59,911 bases of DNA from an uncultured Clostridia bacterium (GTDB lineage: Bacteria; Bacillota; Clostridia; Oscillospirales; CAG-382), in assembly GCA_944375955.1 (NCBI GenBank), contig CALWBE010000041.1, positions 1 through 59,911 of the forward strand. The letters are read 5' to 3'. The notes under the pieces are model-generated. The model had not been told where the DNA came from and did no database searches. It saw only the letters and a list, made by a program, of their open reading frames with translations. The position numbers and the translations under genes are program-made. The stretch's first letter is position 1; every line of letters begins with the position of its first letter. Positions 10,787 to 19,114 of this stretch are shown here, in pieces.

Positions 10787-11043
10787 GAAGTTTCAGTATT
10801 TGCTCTTTGGTATGGGCCTGTAAAAAATTCTTCGTAGTCTGAAATATCAATTGATTCACGCGTTGGATGTTTTACTTCTTTAAAAGGATAATCTTCTAGC
10901 AGCTCTTCGGATACTTCGACAAAATTATTTAGGTAATATTCATTTGATAAATAATCCTCGTTCGCTACATTAGTTGAAAAAACATTTGATGTAAAAACAA
11001 TGGAAAAAACAATAATCATAATTAATACTTTTGTCCTTTTCAT
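10759..11043 (-). CDS. Signal-peptide ORF, probable 5' part of the RHS gene
   Basis: A 94-residue ORF with a clear Sec signal peptide (KVLIMIIVFSIVFTSNVFS) and an acidic mature part ending in TSKDEYVTII. A GGAGG-type site (AGGATAAT reading into ATG) precedes it. Its stop lies inside the open RHS frame: a -1 shift at the ATAATATAA sequence just before the stop would join it directly to the RHS reading frame (…YLQETDTEIAENN…). The RHS ORF lacks any export signal of its own. The simplest reading is one gene split by an indel, a sequencing error, or less likely a programmed frameshift on the ATAATA repeat. Confidence 0.7.
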   Translation of the reverse strand: MKRTKVLIMIIVFSIVFTSNVFSTNVANEDYLSNEYYLNNFVEVSEELLEDYPFKEVKHPTRESIDISDYEEFFTGPYQRANTETSKDEYVTII

Positions 11044-11346
11044 AATTATCCTCCGTTAAAATTTTGACATTTTATAATCACATATATTATTAATAAAAAT
11101 ATGTGTTTATATTTTTATTATAGAATAATTTTGTAAATATTTGTTAATAAATATATGTTTTTTTAGAAATTTTCGACATAAAACTAAAAGTGTACTTATA
11201 TTTTTTGTTTAATTTCATTAAAAATATAAATGTTGAATTGTAATTCTAGCTTTAAAAATATGCTTTTTTACCATATAATATATAATGGGAAAAAAGCATA
11301 TCGCAAATAAAGTTAAAACTGATATAATAATTTTTTAACTTGTTTT
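11044..11346. other. AT-rich gap upstream of the RHS locus
   Basis: Very AT-rich, no gene seen. It must contain the promoter of the minus-strand RHS operon; a TATAAT-like element on the minus strand lies near 11115-11120, but I found no well-spaced -35 and do not call a promoter. Confidence 0.4.
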
Positions 11347-12003
11347 TTAACTTATCCTATAATGTCCGACAATATCTTTTCTTGACTCCAATATATCTTC
11401 TTCATAATATCTTTGATAAGGACTTCCATGATGAATTACAAAAGTTATTCCCTTACGGTTTCTCTTATCAGATACTATCCCGATGTGATTGCTAAAAATA
11501 ACTATATCCCCGCCCTGCCATTCGTCAATTTTTCTAATATCGGCTGTCAAAGGTATTGCGTTATTTTCAAAATATACTTTTAAATTAACCACTCTTCGAA
11601 AATCTATATTTTTATCTATAATTTCTACATCATAATCACTGCGGTTATTTATTCTATCCTCGTTTACAAGCTGCATTAAATCATATCCTGCGCCTTTTAA
11701 TCCGAACGCTACAACATCAGTGCATACGCCATATTCATCATCAGGATATCCGTTTGCATAATAGTTGCTTTTATATTTAGGATTTGTTGATATGTACGCT
11801 CTAACATTATTCAATATATCAGTCTGGTCATCTACCTCATCTCCGTCTTTATCAATATTACTTTTATATGTTTTTATATTAAAGTCATCATTGCTGTATT
11901 TTTTGTGCGGAATATAATTAAACGAGTATAAAATATAAAAAACTAATACTATAATCACAATGCTTGCAGCAATTATGGCTGATATTAGCATCTTTTTCTT
12001 CAT
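11347..12003 (-). CDS. DUF1287 family exported protein
   Basis: A 218-residue protein with an N-terminal membrane segment (about 5-27) and a DUF1287 domain. Signature pieces are GVCTDVVAFGLKGAGYDL near residue 92, VNEDR, IDFRRVVNLKVYF, WQGGDIVIFSNHIGIVSD and FVIHHG. DUF1287 proteins belong to the NlpC/P60-like cysteine peptidase superfamily (the Cys of GVCTD and the His of NHIG are the candidate catalytic pair) and probably act on cell wall or secreted substrates. It lies upstream of the RHS genes on the same strand but with a 300-bp gap, so it is probably its own transcription unit. Confidence 0.8.
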   Translation of the reverse strand: MKKKMLISAIIAASIVIIVLVFYILYSFNYIPHKKYSNDDFNIKTYKSNIDKDGDEVDDQTDILNNVRAYISTNPKYKSNYYANGYPDDEYGVCTDVVAFGLKGAGYDLMQLVNEDRINNRSDYDVEIIDKNIDFRRVVNLKVYFENNAIPLTADIRKIDEWQGGDIVIFSNHIGIVSDKRNRKGITFVIHHGSPYQRYYEEDILESRKDIVGHYRIS

Positions 12004-12088
12004 GTCTCATATCTCCTTCTAATTCAAACTGCTTTTTTTAGCATAAGCTTACAAATATTTTATCATCAAATAATGAATATTCCCATAG

Positions 12089-12125
12089 AAAAACGGTTTC
12101 AGTTTTAAAACTGAAACCGTTTTTT
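12089..12125 (-). terminator. Terminator downstream of the SDR gene
   Basis: ACGGTTTCAGTT pairs with AACTGAAACCGT around a short TTAA loop; A/T runs on both flanks allow use in either direction. It sits 10 bp past the SDR stop. Confidence 0.85.
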
Positions 12126-12134
12126 ATTTTATGC

Positions 12135-12857
12135 TTACATCTTTTTTCGGCAGCCATCTACAAGATAGTTTTGCCCTGCAACATAGCTGGCTTTATCACT
12201 TGCAAGAAAGCAAATAACTTCTGCACATTCATTCGGTGTTCCCGAACGGTTCATAAAAGAAAGATCAGGCAAATCTATTCCCACCTGAATGTTACCTGGA
12301 GAAACACAATTTACAAGCACACCTTTTTCTGTTACCTCTTTTGCAAGAGCTCTTGTGAACGCAATTATAGCTCCTTTTGTCATAGAGTAATCAACCATTC
12401 CCCTTATACCGTAAACACCGGCAACAGAACCTATGTTAATTATTCTGCCATATCCATTTTCTATCATTCCCTTTAAAACCGCATGTGTAAAATACAATGT
12501 TCCAAGAATATTTACATCTATTTTTCTTTTCCATTGCATACTTTCTGTATCTTCAAAAAATTTTGCTTCGTCACGGTAAATCCCGGCATTATTTACTAAA
12601 ATATCTATCTTACCGAATTTTAATAATATTTTGCGTACTGTACTTTGTACGGAAGCTTCATCGCTGACATCACACAAAAAATATGCAGCTTGAGTACCGA
12701 AATCATGGTTTATAGCATCTGCAGCTGCTATTAGTCCTTCTGAATTAATGTCTATGATTGCAAGAGAAGCGCCTCTGCTTGCAAACATGCGGGCTGCTGA
12801 CAATCCTATACCTTGTGAAGCACCTGTAACTAGTGCTACTTTACCAGTAAAATCCAT
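12135..12857 (-). CDS. Short-chain dehydrogenase/reductase (FabG-like)
   Basis: A 240-residue NAD(P)-dependent oxidoreductase. The classical SDR motifs are all present: the TGASQGIG cofactor loop near residue 12, NNAG near 90, the catalytic Ser in NIGSVAG, and YSMTK with catalytic Tyr and Lys near residue 155. The C-terminal FLASDKASYVAGQ is typical of 3-oxoacyl-ACP-reductase-like enzymes. An acidic residue after the second strand (IIDIN) favours NAD over NADP. The ATG at 12857 follows GGAGG at good spacing; an in-frame GTG overlapping that site is rejected. It is divergent from the TIM-barrel isomerase, and the pair may act in sugar or polyol catabolism (inference). Substrate unknown. Confidence 0.85.
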   Translation of the reverse strand: MDFTGKVALVTGASQGIGLSAARMFASRGASLAIIDINSEGLIAAADAINHDFGTQAAYFLCDVSDEASVQSTVRKILLKFGKIDILVNNAGIYRDEAKFFEDTESMQWKRKIDVNILGTLYFTHAVLKGMIENGYGRIINIGSVAGVYGIRGMVDYSMTKGAIIAFTRALAKEVTEKGVLVNCVSPGNIQVGIDLPDLSFMNRSGTPNECAEVICFLASDKASYVAGQNYLVDGCRKKM

Positions 12858-12996
12858 AAAAGCCTCCACTTTTTCATATTTTCATAACAATATGAATTTA
12901 TTATATATGCAATAATATAAAAAATAAATGTTTTTTTCGTTTAAATATTTAAGAAATTTGATACAGAAATCTTTCTCTATAATATTTAAAACTACT

Positions 12997-13025
12997 TGAA
13001 AAATTTATAAAAATATGCTATTATT
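12997..13025 (+). promoter_or_regulatory. Sigma-A-type promoter of the isomerase/epimerase gene
   Basis: TTGAAA (12997-13002), a 17-bp spacer and TATTAT (13020-13025), 33 bp before the ATG at 13059. Confidence 0.65.
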
Positions 13026-13058
13026 TCCTATATCATGTGCTTAAGTGGAGGAAAAATT

Positions 13059-13796
13059 ATGAAAACAGCATTACAGCTTTATTCAATAAGAGATTTGTGC
13101 AGCAAAGACTTTTTCGGCACTTTGGAAAATGTTGCAAAAGCAGGATATAGCGGAGTTGAATTTGCAGGCTATTATGATAAGCCTTTTGAGGAGATAAGAG
13201 AAGTTCTTGATAAAAACGGTCTGGTGGCTGCAGGAACTCATGTCGGATATGATGCTATTGCCGCAGATATTGACAACTCGATAAAGGGCGCAAAAGTCTT
13301 AGGTCTCGAAAGTATGGTTGTGCCTTATGCACAGTTTGACAGTGCTAAAGGATGGGAAGATTTTGCTTTAAAAATGAATAAACTTGGAGAAATCCTCAGA
13401 AAAGAAGGTATTATTTTCGGATATCATAACCATGCGCATGAGCTTCTTCAGAAATATGACGGAAAACCCGCCATGGATATTATCCTTGAAAATTCCGACC
13501 CAATTAACGTATGTTGGGAAATGGATACTCATTGGGCTGCAAAAGGCGGATTTGATCCCGTAGAGCGCGCTGAAAAATATAAAAATAGAATGCCTCTCAT
13601 ACATGCTAAAGATATAGGATCTGACGGCGAAGATACAGAGGCAGGCAGCGGGTCAATCAAATTTGACGATATTGTAAAAGTTCTTACTCCCGGACTTAAA
13701 TGGATAATCGTTGAACAGGAAAAATTTGATATGGACATGCTTGAGAGTATAAAAATAAGTGCTTCAAATATGAATTCGATATGTAAAAAATATTGA
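13059..13796 (+). CDS. Sugar phosphate isomerase/epimerase, xylose isomerase-like TIM barrel
   Basis: A 245-residue TIM-barrel protein of the AP-endonuclease-2/xylose-isomerase-like superfamily (IolE/IolH/Hyi relatives). Motifs include LQLYSIRDL at the N-terminus, AGYSGVEFAGY, FGYHNHAHEL, a metal-binding EMDTHWAAKGG and LIHAKDI. The glutamate, aspartate and histidines in these segments are the usual divalent-metal ligands. The start is the ATG at 13059, with GGAGG 8 bases upstream. Likely a cytosolic epimerase or isomerase of a keto-sugar or inositol derivative; the substrate cannot be told. The divergent SDR next door would suit a short sugar-oxidation route. Confidence 0.8.
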   Translation: MKTALQLYSIRDLCSKDFFGTLENVAKAGYSGVEFAGYYDKPFEEIREVLDKNGLVAAGTHVGYDAIAADIDNSIKGAKVLGLESMVVPYAQFDSAKGWEDFALKMNKLGEILRKEGIIFGYHNHAHELLQKYDGKPAMDIILENSDPINVCWEMDTHWAAKGGFDPVERAEKYKNRMPLIHAKDIGSDGEDTEAGSGSIKFDDIVKVLTPGLKWIIVEQEKFDMDMLESIKISASNMNSICKKY

Positions 13797-13815
13797 TTCT
13801 TGCTCAAATTGTAAT

Positions 13816-13851
13816 AAAAACCATGTGTTATTAATAAACACATGGTTTTTT
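13816..13851. terminator. Bidirectional terminator
   Basis: AAACCATGTGTT pairs with AACACATGGTTT, followed by T6 on the plus strand and flanked by an A-run for the minus strand. It lies between the convergent genes ending at 13796 and 13854. Confidence 0.9.
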
Positions 13852-13853
13852 CC

Positions 13854-14030
13854 TTAATTGTTGTACGGCATTGAGTCATTTACATATTTTTCAACTTTGT
13901 TTAAAAGCTTTTTTGCTTTTCGCTTAATTTTTGCCTTTTCTCCGTTCTCAAGCATACATTTTGCTGCAAATCCCATCATTGTTCCGGCTACAAGCCCGGT
14001 TAACATTCCGCATGTGTATTTTCCTAACAT
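13854..14030 (-). CDS. Small YtxH-like protein
   Basis: A 58-residue protein with a glycine-rich hydrophobic N-terminal segment (GMLTGLVAGTMMGFAA, residues 8-23) and a strongly basic, helical C-terminal half ending KYVNDSMPYNN. The ATG follows GGAGG at 11-bp spacing. This composition matches small YtxH-type membrane-associated proteins common in Firmicutes, some linked to general stress or envelope functions. No specific function can be assigned. Confidence 0.7.
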   Translation of the reverse strand: MLGKYTCGMLTGLVAGTMMGFAAKCMLENGEKAKIKRKAKKLLNKVEKYVNDSMPYNN

Positions 14031-14157
14031 TATATTATCCTCCTAATATTTTTATGAATTTAGTATTTATTATTTAGCAATTTTTATACTTGACTCTGCT
14101 TATTTTGAATGATAAAATAATTGTTGTACAGAATTTTTGAACTGGAAATAGAAATTT

Positions 14158-14676
14158 ATGTTAAATAGTAAAACTTGTGTCGAAACTGAAAGAAAATTTC
14201 TCATTAAAATGCCAGATATTTCTTTAATTGAATCTCAAAACGGTATAAGAGCAAAAAGAATCATACAAACATATCTTAAATCTTCAAAAAGCAGTTCAAC
14301 GCGTGTCAGAAAAACATATGAAAACGGAATAGTAACGTACACACATACAGTAAAACGCCGTATCTCCGCCATGTCAAGCTTTGAGAATGAAAGAAAAATT
14401 TCATCAGACGAATACGACAAGCTTCTGCTTTTATCTGACCCGCTGAGGGATCCTATAAGCAAAACACGATACGCTATACCTTATGACAGTCATATTTTTG
14501 AAGTTGACATATATGACTTTTGGAATGACAGAGCTATTCTTGAAGTAGAGCTTTTAAATGAAAAAGAAAACTTTGTAATTCCATCTTATATTGACGTAAT
14601 AAAAGAGGTTACAGAAGACTATCGTTACAAAAACTCAAATCTTGCATATAATCACATATTTGAAGTCATTAAGTAA
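14158..14676 (+). CDS. CYTH domain protein (triphosphate tunnel metalloenzyme)
   Basis: A 172-residue protein with the defining N-terminal E-x-E-R-K-F-type motif (VETERKFLI, residues 8-16). Alternating strands rich in Arg and Lys follow (TRVRKTY, TVKRRIS), then acidic strands FENERKIS, FEVDIYDF and AILEVEL that line a triphosphate tunnel. CYTH enzymes hydrolyse or cyclise triphosphates (thiamine triphosphatase, inorganic triphosphatase, class IV adenylyl cyclase). The sequence does not say which. It stands upstream of a MATE gene with a 70-bp gap and only a weak ribosome-binding site. Confidence 0.8.
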   Translation: MLNSKTCVETERKFLIKMPDISLIESQNGIRAKRIIQTYLKSSKSSSTRVRKTYENGIVTYTHTVKRRISAMSSFENERKISSDEYDKLLLLSDPLRDPISKTRYAIPYDSHIFEVDIYDFWNDRAILEVELLNEKENFVIPSYIDVIKEVTEDYRYKNSNLAYNHIFEVIK

Positions 14677-14747
14677 AAATTTGCAATTAACTGTCGTTAT
14701 TTGCTTATTTAAAAACATATTATATATTTAAAATTCGGAGAAAACAC

Positions 14748-16115
14748 ATGAGCGAAAATCAGAATTATGAAGAAAAACTCGCTGTTGCACCACTGGGACG
14801 CCTTATATTCAGCATGGCTCTTCCGTCTGTTATGGCGCAACTAGTAAATCTTTTATACAGCATTGTAGACCGAATATATATCGGACATATGGAAGTTATA
14901 GGAACTGACGCATTAGCAGGTGTCGGCGTAACAAGTTCAATTATTGTTTTAATATCGGCTTTTTCGTCAATTGTAAGCGGCGGTGGCGCTCCAATCGCGG
15001 CTATTGAACTTGGCCAGGGTAACCGTAACAGAGCGCACAAAATTCTCGGAAATGGTTTTGTGCTTTTACTAGTATTTACGGTTTTCACATCTGTATGCGC
15101 GTTTATTTTTATGAAACCTCTTTTGCTTTTAAACGGTGCGTCTGAAACCACAATGAAATATGCTGTAGACTATTTGTCAGTGTATTTATCTGGAACACTA
15201 TTCGTTCAGATATCTACCGGATTAAACACTTTTATAAACGCTCAAGGCAGACCAGGTATTTCTATGCTGTCGGTTATAATAGGGGCAGTTCTTAATATAA
15301 TTCTTGATCCGATTTTTATTTTTACATTTGGTATGGGCGTAAAAGGCGCCGCTATCGCTACTGTCATATCGCAGTTTGCTTCATGTTTATGGGTGCTGTG
15401 TTTCCTGTTTTCGCAAAAAGCTTCACTTAGATTAAAATTTGAAAATATGAAACCGGATATTAAAGTCATTGGTTCTATTTTTGCACTGGGAGTGTCTCCA
15501 TTTGTAATGGGAAGCACCGAAAGTTTAATAGGTTTTGTTCTTAACGGCGGACTTTATCGTTATGGCGGCGATATTCATGTCAGTACTCTTGCAGTTCTTC
15601 AAAGTGCGATGCAAATGATAAGTGTTCCCACAACCGGGTTCGCGCAAGGTATAACTCCCATTTTAAGCTATAATTTTGGTCGTGGCAATATAAAGCGAGT
15701 AAAAAAATGCTTCTTTATTTGTTTAGCCATAATGTTTTCAGTTATATTTACTTTAACTATACTTATGATGTCATTTCCAAAGTTTGTTGCTACATTGTTC
15801 ACCGATGATTTTATTCTTATACAAAAAGTTTCTGAAACACTTCCCATCTTTTTCGCCGGCATGACTATATTTGGACTTCAGCGAGCTTGCCAAAACACTT
15901 TTGTAGCTCTCGGGAAAGCTAAAGTGTCTCTTTTTATAGCATTGCTCAGAAAAGTCATACTTCTTGTCCCCTTAGCTCTTATTCTGCCGATACATTTTGG
16001 CGTTATGGGAATTTATGCTGCGGAAGCTATTGCAGATGCTACAGCTGCTATATGCTGTTCGACGATATTTTTTATCAGTTTTAGAAAATTGCTTTTTACA
16101 AAATACGATCATTAA
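14748..16115 (+). CDS. MATE family efflux transporter
   Basis: A 455-residue, twelve-helix membrane protein of the multi-antimicrobial extrusion family (DinF/NorM-like). It has the family features: an N-terminal PLGRLIFSMALP helix, DRIYIGHM, GGGAPIAAIELGQG, and the repeated second half with QGITPILSYNFG. It would export cationic compounds or metabolites using an ion gradient. GGAG precedes the ATG by 8 bases. It follows the CYTH gene and precedes the purine riboswitch promoter, and is not part of the purine operon. Confidence 0.9.
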   Translation: MSENQNYEEKLAVAPLGRLIFSMALPSVMAQLVNLLYSIVDRIYIGHMEVIGTDALAGVGVTSSIIVLISAFSSIVSGGGAPIAAIELGQGNRNRAHKILGNGFVLLLVFTVFTSVCAFIFMKPLLLLNGASETTMKYAVDYLSVYLSGTLFVQISTGLNTFINAQGRPGISMLSVIIGAVLNIILDPIFIFTFGMGVKGAAIATVISQFASCLWVLCFLFSQKASLRLKFENMKPDIKVIGSIFALGVSPFVMGSTESLIGFVLNGGLYRYGGDIHVSTLAVLQSAMQMISVPTTGFAQGITPILSYNFGRGNIKRVKKCFFICLAIMFSVIFTLTILMMSFPKFVATLFTDDFILIQKVSETLPIFFAGMTIFGLQRACQNTFVALGKAKVSLFIALLRKVILLVPLALILPIHFGVMGIYAAEAIADATAAICCSTIFFISFRKLLFTKYDH

Positions 16116-16178
16116 AAGCAAAAAAAATATATTAAAGCACTTTTGAGACAAAAAAACTTTAAAAAATTGTTTTTGCTA

Positions 16179-16207
16179 TTGACTAAGATTTGTTTTTCCT
16201 GTATAAT
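16179..16207 (+). promoter_or_regulatory. Promoter of the purine operon
   Basis: TTGACT (16179-16184), exactly 17 bp, TATAAT (16202-16207). Transcription would begin near 16214, just upstream of the ZTP riboswitch. Confidence 0.85.
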
Positions 16208-16221
16208 ATATACATAATTTA

Positions 16222-16298
16222 ATTGCAGCTGCTACTGACGGAAACAGCGAATAAACGCTATGGAAACAGCCTGCAAAAAATGCCGACCGTCTGGGCAG
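16222..16298 (+). ncRNA. ZTP/ZMP riboswitch (pfl motif) aptamer
   Basis: The leader of purE holds the two conserved halves of the pfl/ZTP aptamer: CTACTGACGGAAAC (near 16231-16246) and the pseudoknot/P3 segment GCCGACCGTCTGGGCA (16282-16297), whose CTGGGC is diagnostic. ZTP riboswitches sense 5-aminoimidazole carboxamide ribotide (ZMP/ZTP), which builds up when 10-formyl-THF is short, and turn purine and folate genes on. The aptamer runs directly into a terminator, and the operon behind it encodes both AICAR transformylase and formate-THF ligase, the expected targets. Confidence 0.9.
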
Positions 16299-16345
16299 TT
16301 CTATCAATGTGATGCTTTTAAGATAGAACTGTCTTTTTTTCTTTT
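16296..16345 (+). terminator. Riboswitch-controlled terminator of the purine operon
   Basis: CAGTTCTATC (16296-16305) pairs with GATAGAACTG (16322-16331) followed by a T-rich run. The 5' arm overlaps the last bases of the aptamer P3, so ligand binding would block hairpin formation and let transcription continue (on-switch). Confidence 0.9.
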
Positions 16346-16371
16346 ATATATCTAAAATGAGGTGAAAATTC

Positions 16372-16860
16372 ATGAAAAAAGTCGCTATAATAATGGGCAG
16401 CGACAGTGATTTGCCTATTGTATCAAAATCAGCCGATACCTTAAAGGAATTTGGCATACCTTTTGAGGTGCACGTTTATTCGGCGCACAGAACTCCAAAT
16501 GAGGCTCGTGATTTTGCATGCAACGCTCGCAAAAATGGCTTTGGAGCAATTATTGCAGCTGCCGGCATGGCAGCTCATCTTGCAGGAGCTATCGCGGCAA
16601 ATACAACTTTGCCTGTTATAGGCATTCCCTGCAAATCTTCTAATCTCGATGGCATTGATGCTCTTCTTTCAACAGTTCAAATGCCGTCAGGTGTACCGGT
16701 AGCTACTGTTGCCATCAACGGAGCTGTAAACGCTGCGATTTTATGTGTACAAATACTTGCAGTAAACGATGCTGAACTTGCTAAAAAACTCGAAATAAAA
16801 AAAGCGGAAGATGCAAAAAAAGTGCTTGAAAAGGATAAAGCAATATCGTCACAATTTTAA
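16372..16860 (+). CDS. purE: N5-carboxyaminoimidazole ribonucleotide mutase
   Basis: A 162-residue PurE, first gene of the purine operon, converting N5-CAIR (or AIR + CO2 in class II) to CAIR. The motifs GSDSDLPI near residue 9, YSAHRTP near 36 and [12 protein letters not shown] near 63 are intact. The length and SAHRTP box fit the octameric class I family, which normally needs PurK to make N5-CAIR. No purK is found in the cluster, so PurK is either elsewhere or this enzyme uses AIR directly. The ATG follows GAGGTG at 8 bp. Confidence 0.95.
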   Translation: MKKVAIIMGSDSDLPIVSKSADTLKEFGIPFEVHVYSAHRTPNEARDFACNARKNGFGAIIAAAGMAAHLAGAIAANTTLPVIGIPCKSSNLDGIDALLSTVQMPSGVPVATVAINGAVNAAILCVQILAVNDAELAKKLEIKKAEDAKKVLEKDKAISSQF

Positions 16861-16887
16861 TAAACTAATATAGAAAAGGAAAAAATT

Positions 16888-17574
16888 ATGGAAAAAAAAC
16901 TTGTTTACACCGGAAAAACAAAAAATGTTTATGCACTTGAAAATGGTAATTATCTTCTGAAATTTAAGGACGACTGTACAGGTAAAGACGGTGTCTTTGA
17001 TCCAGGAGAAAATTCTGTCGGCCTTACTATTGACGGTGTTGGGGACGTAAACCTTAAAATGTCAGTATATTTCTTTGAAAAGATCAACGCTGCCGGTATT
17101 CTTACCCATTACGTAAATGCAGATTTTGATAATACTACTATGGAAGTTCTGCCTGCCAAAGTATTCGGAAAGGGACTCGAAGTTATATGCAGATATAAGG
17201 CCGTCGGAAGCTTTTACCGCCGTTATAGCGATTATATAGAAGAAGGAGCCGATCTTCCCGCATATGTTGAAATGACTTTCAAAAATGATGAAAAAGGTGA
17301 TCCGCTTGTTACTGAGGACGGACTTGTTGCGCTCGGTGTAATGACTTCGGAACAATATAATGACATAAAAGCAATGACACAGAAAATAACAAAAATAGTA
17401 GCTGACGACCTTGCTTCAAAAGGGCTTTTGCTTTACGATATAAAATTTGAGTTCGGATACGACTCTAATGGCAAAGTTATGCTTATTGACGAAATTGCTT
17501 CAGGAAATATGCGGGTTTACAAAAATGGAAATTATATTGATCCCATGACTCTTTCAAAACTTTTTTTCGCATAA
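16888..17574 (+). CDS. purC: SAICAR synthetase
   Basis: A 228-residue phosphoribosylaminoimidazole-succinocarboxamide synthase joining CAIR and aspartate with ATP. Recognisable features: [14 protein letters not shown] at the N-terminus, [12 protein letters not shown], the central [13 protein letters not shown] box, and the C-terminal DIKFEFGYD and [12 protein letters not shown] active-site segment. It is 27 bp after purE with AAAGGA upstream, so it belongs to the same transcript. Confidence 0.93.
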   Translation: MEKKLVYTGKTKNVYALENGNYLLKFKDDCTGKDGVFDPGENSVGLTIDGVGDVNLKMSVYFFEKINAAGILTHYVNADFDNTTMEVLPAKVFGKGLEVICRYKAVGSFYRRYSDYIEEGADLPAYVEMTFKNDEKGDPLVTEDGLVALGVMTSEQYNDIKAMTQKITKIVADDLASKGLLLYDIKFEFGYDSNGKVMLIDEIASGNMRVYKNGNYIDPMTLSKLFFA

Positions 17575-17628
17575 TTTGTATTTCTAAATTAATCAGTATT
17601 GCCCTTTAAGAGTACATTGGAGGATATT

Positions 17629-19053
17629 ATGGGAGGATTTTTTGGGATCGCTTCAAAAGAAGATTGTTTGGCCGATGTTTTTTTTGGTGTAGACTATCAT
17701 TCTCATCTCGGCACTCGCAGAGGCGGAATGGCGTCATATGACAAAGACCTCGGCTTACAAAGAGTAATTCACAATATAGAAAATTCACCGTTTCGAACAA
17801 AATTTGAACATGTATTTGAAGAAATGCGTGGAACTTCTGCTATCGGCTGTATAAGCGATACTGATCCGCAGCCGCTTCTTATACGCTCGAATCTTGGAAC
17901 TTATGCAATATGTATTATAGGTATAATAAACAACGCTCCCGAACTAATTGACAGATATTTGTCATTTAGTGGAGGTCATTTTGACGCTATGACCGGAGGG
18001 GCTGTGAATTCTACTGAACTTGCAGCAGCTCTTATAAATCAGAAAAGTAATTTTGTCGACGGTATAAAATTTGCTCAAAAAGAAATAAAAGGAACTGCAT
18101 CCATACTTATTTTGCGTGACAACGGAACAATTATAACGGCACGCGACAGACTTGGACGCCTGCCGGTTATTATTGGAAAAAGCGGCAGCGGTTTTTGTGT
18201 ATCATTTGAATCGTTCGCATATAAAAAACTAGGTTTTGAAGATGAAAAAGAGCTAGGTCCAGGTGAAATCGTTGAAATAACTGCTGACGGTATAAAACAG
18301 CTCGCAAAGCCTGGAAAAGAAATGCGTATATGTTCATTTCTATGGTCATATTATGGTTATCCGACCTCAAATTACGAAGGTGTAAACGTAGAGTGCATGA
18401 GATACAGAAACGGCGCGATTATGGCGGAAAATGACGCGAATCAAGGTAAAATATCCGATATTGACTATGTAGGTGGAGTCCCCGATTCAGGCACACCTCA
18501 TGCGATAGGATATGCCTCGAAAAGCGGAATTCCGTTTTCTCGCCCATTTATAAAATATACTCCGACATGGCCAAGAAGCTTTATGCCGGCTAATCAGCTT
18601 GACAGAAATAAAGTTGCAAAGATGAAACAAATTCCTGTACACGAGCTTATACAGGATAAAAAGCTTCTATTTGTTGACGACTCGATCGTTAGGGGTACAC
18701 AGCTAAAAGAAACAGTAGATTTCCTTTATGATAACGGAGCAAAAGAAGTACATATGCGTTCTGCTTGTCCGCCTATTATGTATGCATGTAAATATTTAAA
18801 CTTTTCAAGAAGCACAAGCGACATGGAACTTATAGCCAGAAGAGTAATTATGGAGCTTGAGGGTGAGGAAGGTTTTGAACATATAGAGGAATACAGCGAT
18901 GCTTCTACCGAGCGCGGCAAGCAGCTTAGAAAAACAATTTGCGAAAAATTTAATTTTGCATCACTGGAATTTCAGTCGCTTGACGGGATAATCAAAGCTA
19001 TCGGAATTGATCCGTGCAAGTTGTGCACTTACTGTTGGAGCGGTAAGGAATAA
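17629..19053 (+). CDS. purF: Amidophosphoribosyltransferase-like PurF without the N-terminal Cys
   Basis: A 474-residue PurF homologue for the first committed purine step (PRPP to phosphoribosylamine). The C-terminal phosphoribosyltransferase half is convincing, with the PRPP loop LLFVDDSIVRGTQ and the SAGIPFSRPF-type region (KSGIPFSRPFIKY). The N-terminal half keeps the Ntn-amidohydrolase shape (SHLGTRRGGMASY, ARDRLGRLPV) but starts MGGFFGI where canonical PurF starts MCGI. The nucleophile Cys is replaced by Gly and the usual HNGN is IINN. The start is the ATG at 17629 with TTGGAGG upstream, and no in-frame alternative supplies a Cys-Gly. The C-terminus ends in a Cys cluster (CKLCTYCW). It could use free ammonia or be a family variant with altered glutamine use. 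Overall assignment sure, activity detail uncertain. Confidence 0.85.
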   Translation: MGGFFGIASKEDCLADVFFGVDYHSHLGTRRGGMASYDKDLGLQRVIHNIENSPFRTKFEHVFEEMRGTSAIGCISDTDPQPLLIRSNLGTYAICIIGIINNAPELIDRYLSFSGGHFDAMTGGAVNSTELAAALINQKSNFVDGIKFAQKEIKGTASILILRDNGTIITARDRLGRLPVIIGKSGSGFCVSFESFAYKKLGFEDEKELGPGEIVEITADGIKQLAKPGKEMRICSFLWSYYGYPTSNYEGVNVECMRYRNGAIMAENDANQGKISDIDYVGGVPDSGTPHAIGYASKSGIPFSRPFIKYTPTWPRSFMPANQLDRNKVAKMKQIPVHELIQDKKLLFVDDSIVRGTQLKETVDFLYDNGAKEVHMRSACPPIMYACKYLNFSRSTSDMELIARRVIMELEGEEGFEHIEEYSDASTERGKQLRKTICEKFNFASLEFQSLDGIIKAIGIDPCKLCTYCWSGKE

Positions 19054-19114
19054 ACATTTTCCCATATAAAAAAACATTTACCTGTATGTAAGAAAACGAA
19101 AGGAGTCTGCAAAA

